Assembly (NCBI RefSeq): GCF_027484205.1
Contig: NZ_JAIXUB010000012.1
Span: forward strand, 1-64,000
Direction of reading: 5' to 3'
From: Flavobacterium sp.
GTDB taxonomy: Bacteria; Bacteroidota; Bacteroidia; Flavobacteriales; Flavobacteriaceae
DNA length: 64,000 nt
The position numbers and the translations under genes are program-made. A model generated the notes under the pieces. That model did not search any database and was not told the origin of the DNA. It was given only the letters and a program-made list of their open reading frames with translations. Positions 62,513-64,000 of the stretch are shown piece by piece. The stretch's first letter is position 1. The number at the start of each line of letters is the position of its first letter.

Positions 62513-64000
62513 ATGAGTGATTTTAAAGAAATAGTTGACTATTTAAAATTCGATAGACGTTCAGTTGAAGCTTCTTTGAAAAATAAAAATTTTATTGCAA
62601 GGAAAGTTGAAGAAAATTATGTTCAAACTGAAATTTACGATGAAAACGAACTTATTTTTGTTGAAAAAGAAGCTATTAAAAATGAAAATGGTTTTCTCTA
62701 TATAAGTAATGAAATTATTGGAAACTTATATTTGCTTTGTCAAGACAATGAACTTTTATATTATGTAAAGTACATCGATGAGACTACAGGAATTTCTATG
62801 TTTGGAAAAATTCCAAGGCATCTTTCTGATCCTTGGGGTGAGTTAGATGAAAGTTTATTTGATGTTGTTAAGATTAAAGATGGAGGTAATTTCTATTACG
62901 ATTTACGAAACAATATTGTAATTGAATTACTACTTGAAGAATCTTATGTGTTTAGTGATAGATTTCCCTATCATCCAAATGATATTCCAAATAGTACTGA
63001 TGGAGTATATAACTTTAACTTTAAAGACGAAGAAGGATATACCTCTGATAAATCTGATTTATTTTTAAGATCATTATTTTCATCAAAAGCTCAAATGTTA
63101 CATGCAGCTATAAAAAGATCTGTTGCATTTGAAAAGATGGAACAACCTGGTTTGGTACATTTATTACCTAAAATAACAATAACAAATAATACTTACAAAC
63201 TAAGCTATAACTATTATCAAAAAGGAATTCCGTTTAATAAATCTTTAAATAATCCTGCATTGATTCTTAACTTTAAGAGTTTTGGTGCTATGGCAGAGTT
63301 TTTAAATCAAACCATTTTTTACAATTTTGTTGACATAGATGAATTTAAAGACGAAGATCAAAGTACAACTAATGGTCGTGAAGCATTAATTGAGGATTAT
63401 ATGAATTTTGTCAATAGTCAATTACGATTTACAAGCGGAATACAAGTTTTAGAAATTTTATATTATGTTCCTATATTTCTATTTAAAGCAATTGATAGAA
63501 ATATCCTTTGGGAAATTTTAATTGCATTGTTAGATGATTCATTGACTAATGCAGGCATTAATAAAGAAGGTATTGCTGTTAGAATAATAAAAGGATTAAA
63601 TGAAAGCTACGAAAACAAAAACATTTTTTTAGCCGAATTAATAAACCGAAAAACAAAAAACAAAGAACAATTTATAAAAAAACTTTTTTATAGAATAGAT
63701 GGCGAAAACTATAAAAATCTTCTAAATTTCCTTTGGGATATTTGGAAAAAATCTACTTATGCCGAACTTACACCCGAAAAAAATCACCTTATTAATTTCA
63801 CTGATAAAAATCCTTTGTTACTTGATTATCGATCAAAAAAATCTTTGGGTTTTCATGTTGATAATGCCAAAATTAACTGGGACAAAAATGATGAAATTGA
63901 AGTAACTTTAACTGTTGGTACAGGTGTTTTTGAAACTAATACAGAGGATAACGGCCGTGGCGGAGTTACAACTGAGACAACTGAAATTAAAGAAACTTTT
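62513..64000 (+). CDS. Second large protein of unknown function, 3' end outside the window
   Basis: An open frame begins at ATG 62513 (MSDFKEIVDYLKFDRRSVEA) and runs 496 codons to the window edge without a stop. A nearer ATG at 62510 stops at once. There is no signal peptide. The N-terminal 250 residues are mixed alpha/beta (ENELIFVEKEAIKNENGFLY, GNFYYDLRNNIVIELLLEES). The region 280-420 is helical (QVLEILYYVPIFLFKAIDRN, then LWEILIALLDDSL). A beta segment begins near the edge (DEIEVTLTVGTGVFETNTED). No family recognised. The position directly after the 1247-residue gene suggests one system. Confidence 0.8.
   Translation, partial: MSDFKEIVDYLKFDRRSVEASLKNKNFIARKVEENYVQTEIYDENELIFVEKEAIKNENGFLYISNEIIGNLYLLCQDNELLYYVKYIDETTGISMFGKIPRHLSDPWGELDESLFDVVKIKDGGNFYYDLRNNIVIELLLEESYVFSDRFPYHPNDIPNSTDGVYNFNFKDEEGYTSDKSDLFLRSLFSSKAQMLHAAIKRSVAFEKMEQPGLVHLLPKITITNNTYKLSYNYYQKGIPFNKSLNNPALILNFKSFGAMAEFLNQTIFYNFVDIDEFKDEDQSTTNGREALIEDYMNFVNSQLRFTSGIQVLEILYYVPIFLFKAIDRNILWEILIALLDDSLTNAGINKEGIAVRIIKGLNESYENKNIFLAELINRKTKNKEQFIKKLFYRIDGENYKNLLNFLWDIWKKSTYAELTPEKNHLINFTDKNPLLLDYRSKKSLGFHVDNAKINWDKNDEIEVTLTVGTGVFETNTEDNGRGGVTTETTEIKETF

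Overview
The window is AT-rich chromosomal DNA from a member of the Bacteroidota, most likely the Flavobacteriaceae (Flavobacterium or a close relative). Supporting signs are type IX secretion sorting domains (types A and B), a gliding-motility-associated C-terminal domain, DUF349, DUF6588-like and YbgF-like TPR proteins, weak Shine-Dalgarno sites with Bacteroidetes-type TAnnTTTG promoter boxes, and several dispersed intergenic repeat families. No rRNA, tRNA, CRISPR array, transposase or phage integrase was seen.

Layout. 1-5.2 kb: end of a secreted adhesin-like gene, an outer-membrane protein with kdsA (Kdo synthesis), a lipoprotein, a split YeeE/YedE transporter pair, clpS and prmA. 5.3-8.9 kb: an overlapping pair of uncharacterised envelope proteins. 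8.9-17 kb: a minus-strand block with hemN, DUF349, aroE, a TPR protein, a class III aminotransferase and an LprI-like protein. 17-20.6 kb: a secreted GH13 amylase and a leucine-rich T9SS protein. 20.6-30.5 kb: two small secreted proteins, purA, a Fur-like regulator, a RelA/SpoT protein, a class C beta-lactamase-fold hydrolase, a TrmH-family rRNA/tRNA methyltransferase and a T9SS type B surface protein.

30.6-41.7 kb is a surface-polysaccharide cluster. It has a GNAT/FemAB-like enzyme, an FdtB-type sugar aminotransferase, a Wzx flippase, a HAD phosphatase, a UbiA/DPPR-synthase-like prenyltransferase, a polytopic GT-C-like protein, three GT4-like and one GT2 glycosyltransferases, and an FdtA-type ketoisomerase. 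Gene orientation flips repeatedly, which suggests assembly by recombination. It probably makes a glycan containing a dTDP-3-amino-3,6-dideoxyhexose, and possibly also uses a polyprenyl-phosphate pentose donor.

41.7-56.4 kb holds ftsE, a 1004-residue TPR protein with a beta-barrel partner, a GreA/GreB-like protein, a two-gene AbiL-like (AAA ATPase plus RloB) defence candidate, asnB, gyrB, a DUF6588-like protein and mdh.

56.6-64 kb is the least ordinary part. A lipoprotein gene is followed by a strict 42-bp tandem array, a small unknown gene enclosed by a short direct repeat, a 1247-residue unknown protein without a signal peptide, an intercistronic terminator-like hairpin, and a second large unknown protein running off the window. 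This is the best candidate for an undescribed system.

Repeats are prominent throughout: heptamer-periodic arrays at five or more loci (one inside a sugar aminotransferase gene), an octamer family, CACGAATT palindromes, GAGCGCAGTCGA-type repeats (one in frame inside the TrmH-family gene), and a structured element with conserved flanks and variable inner stems.
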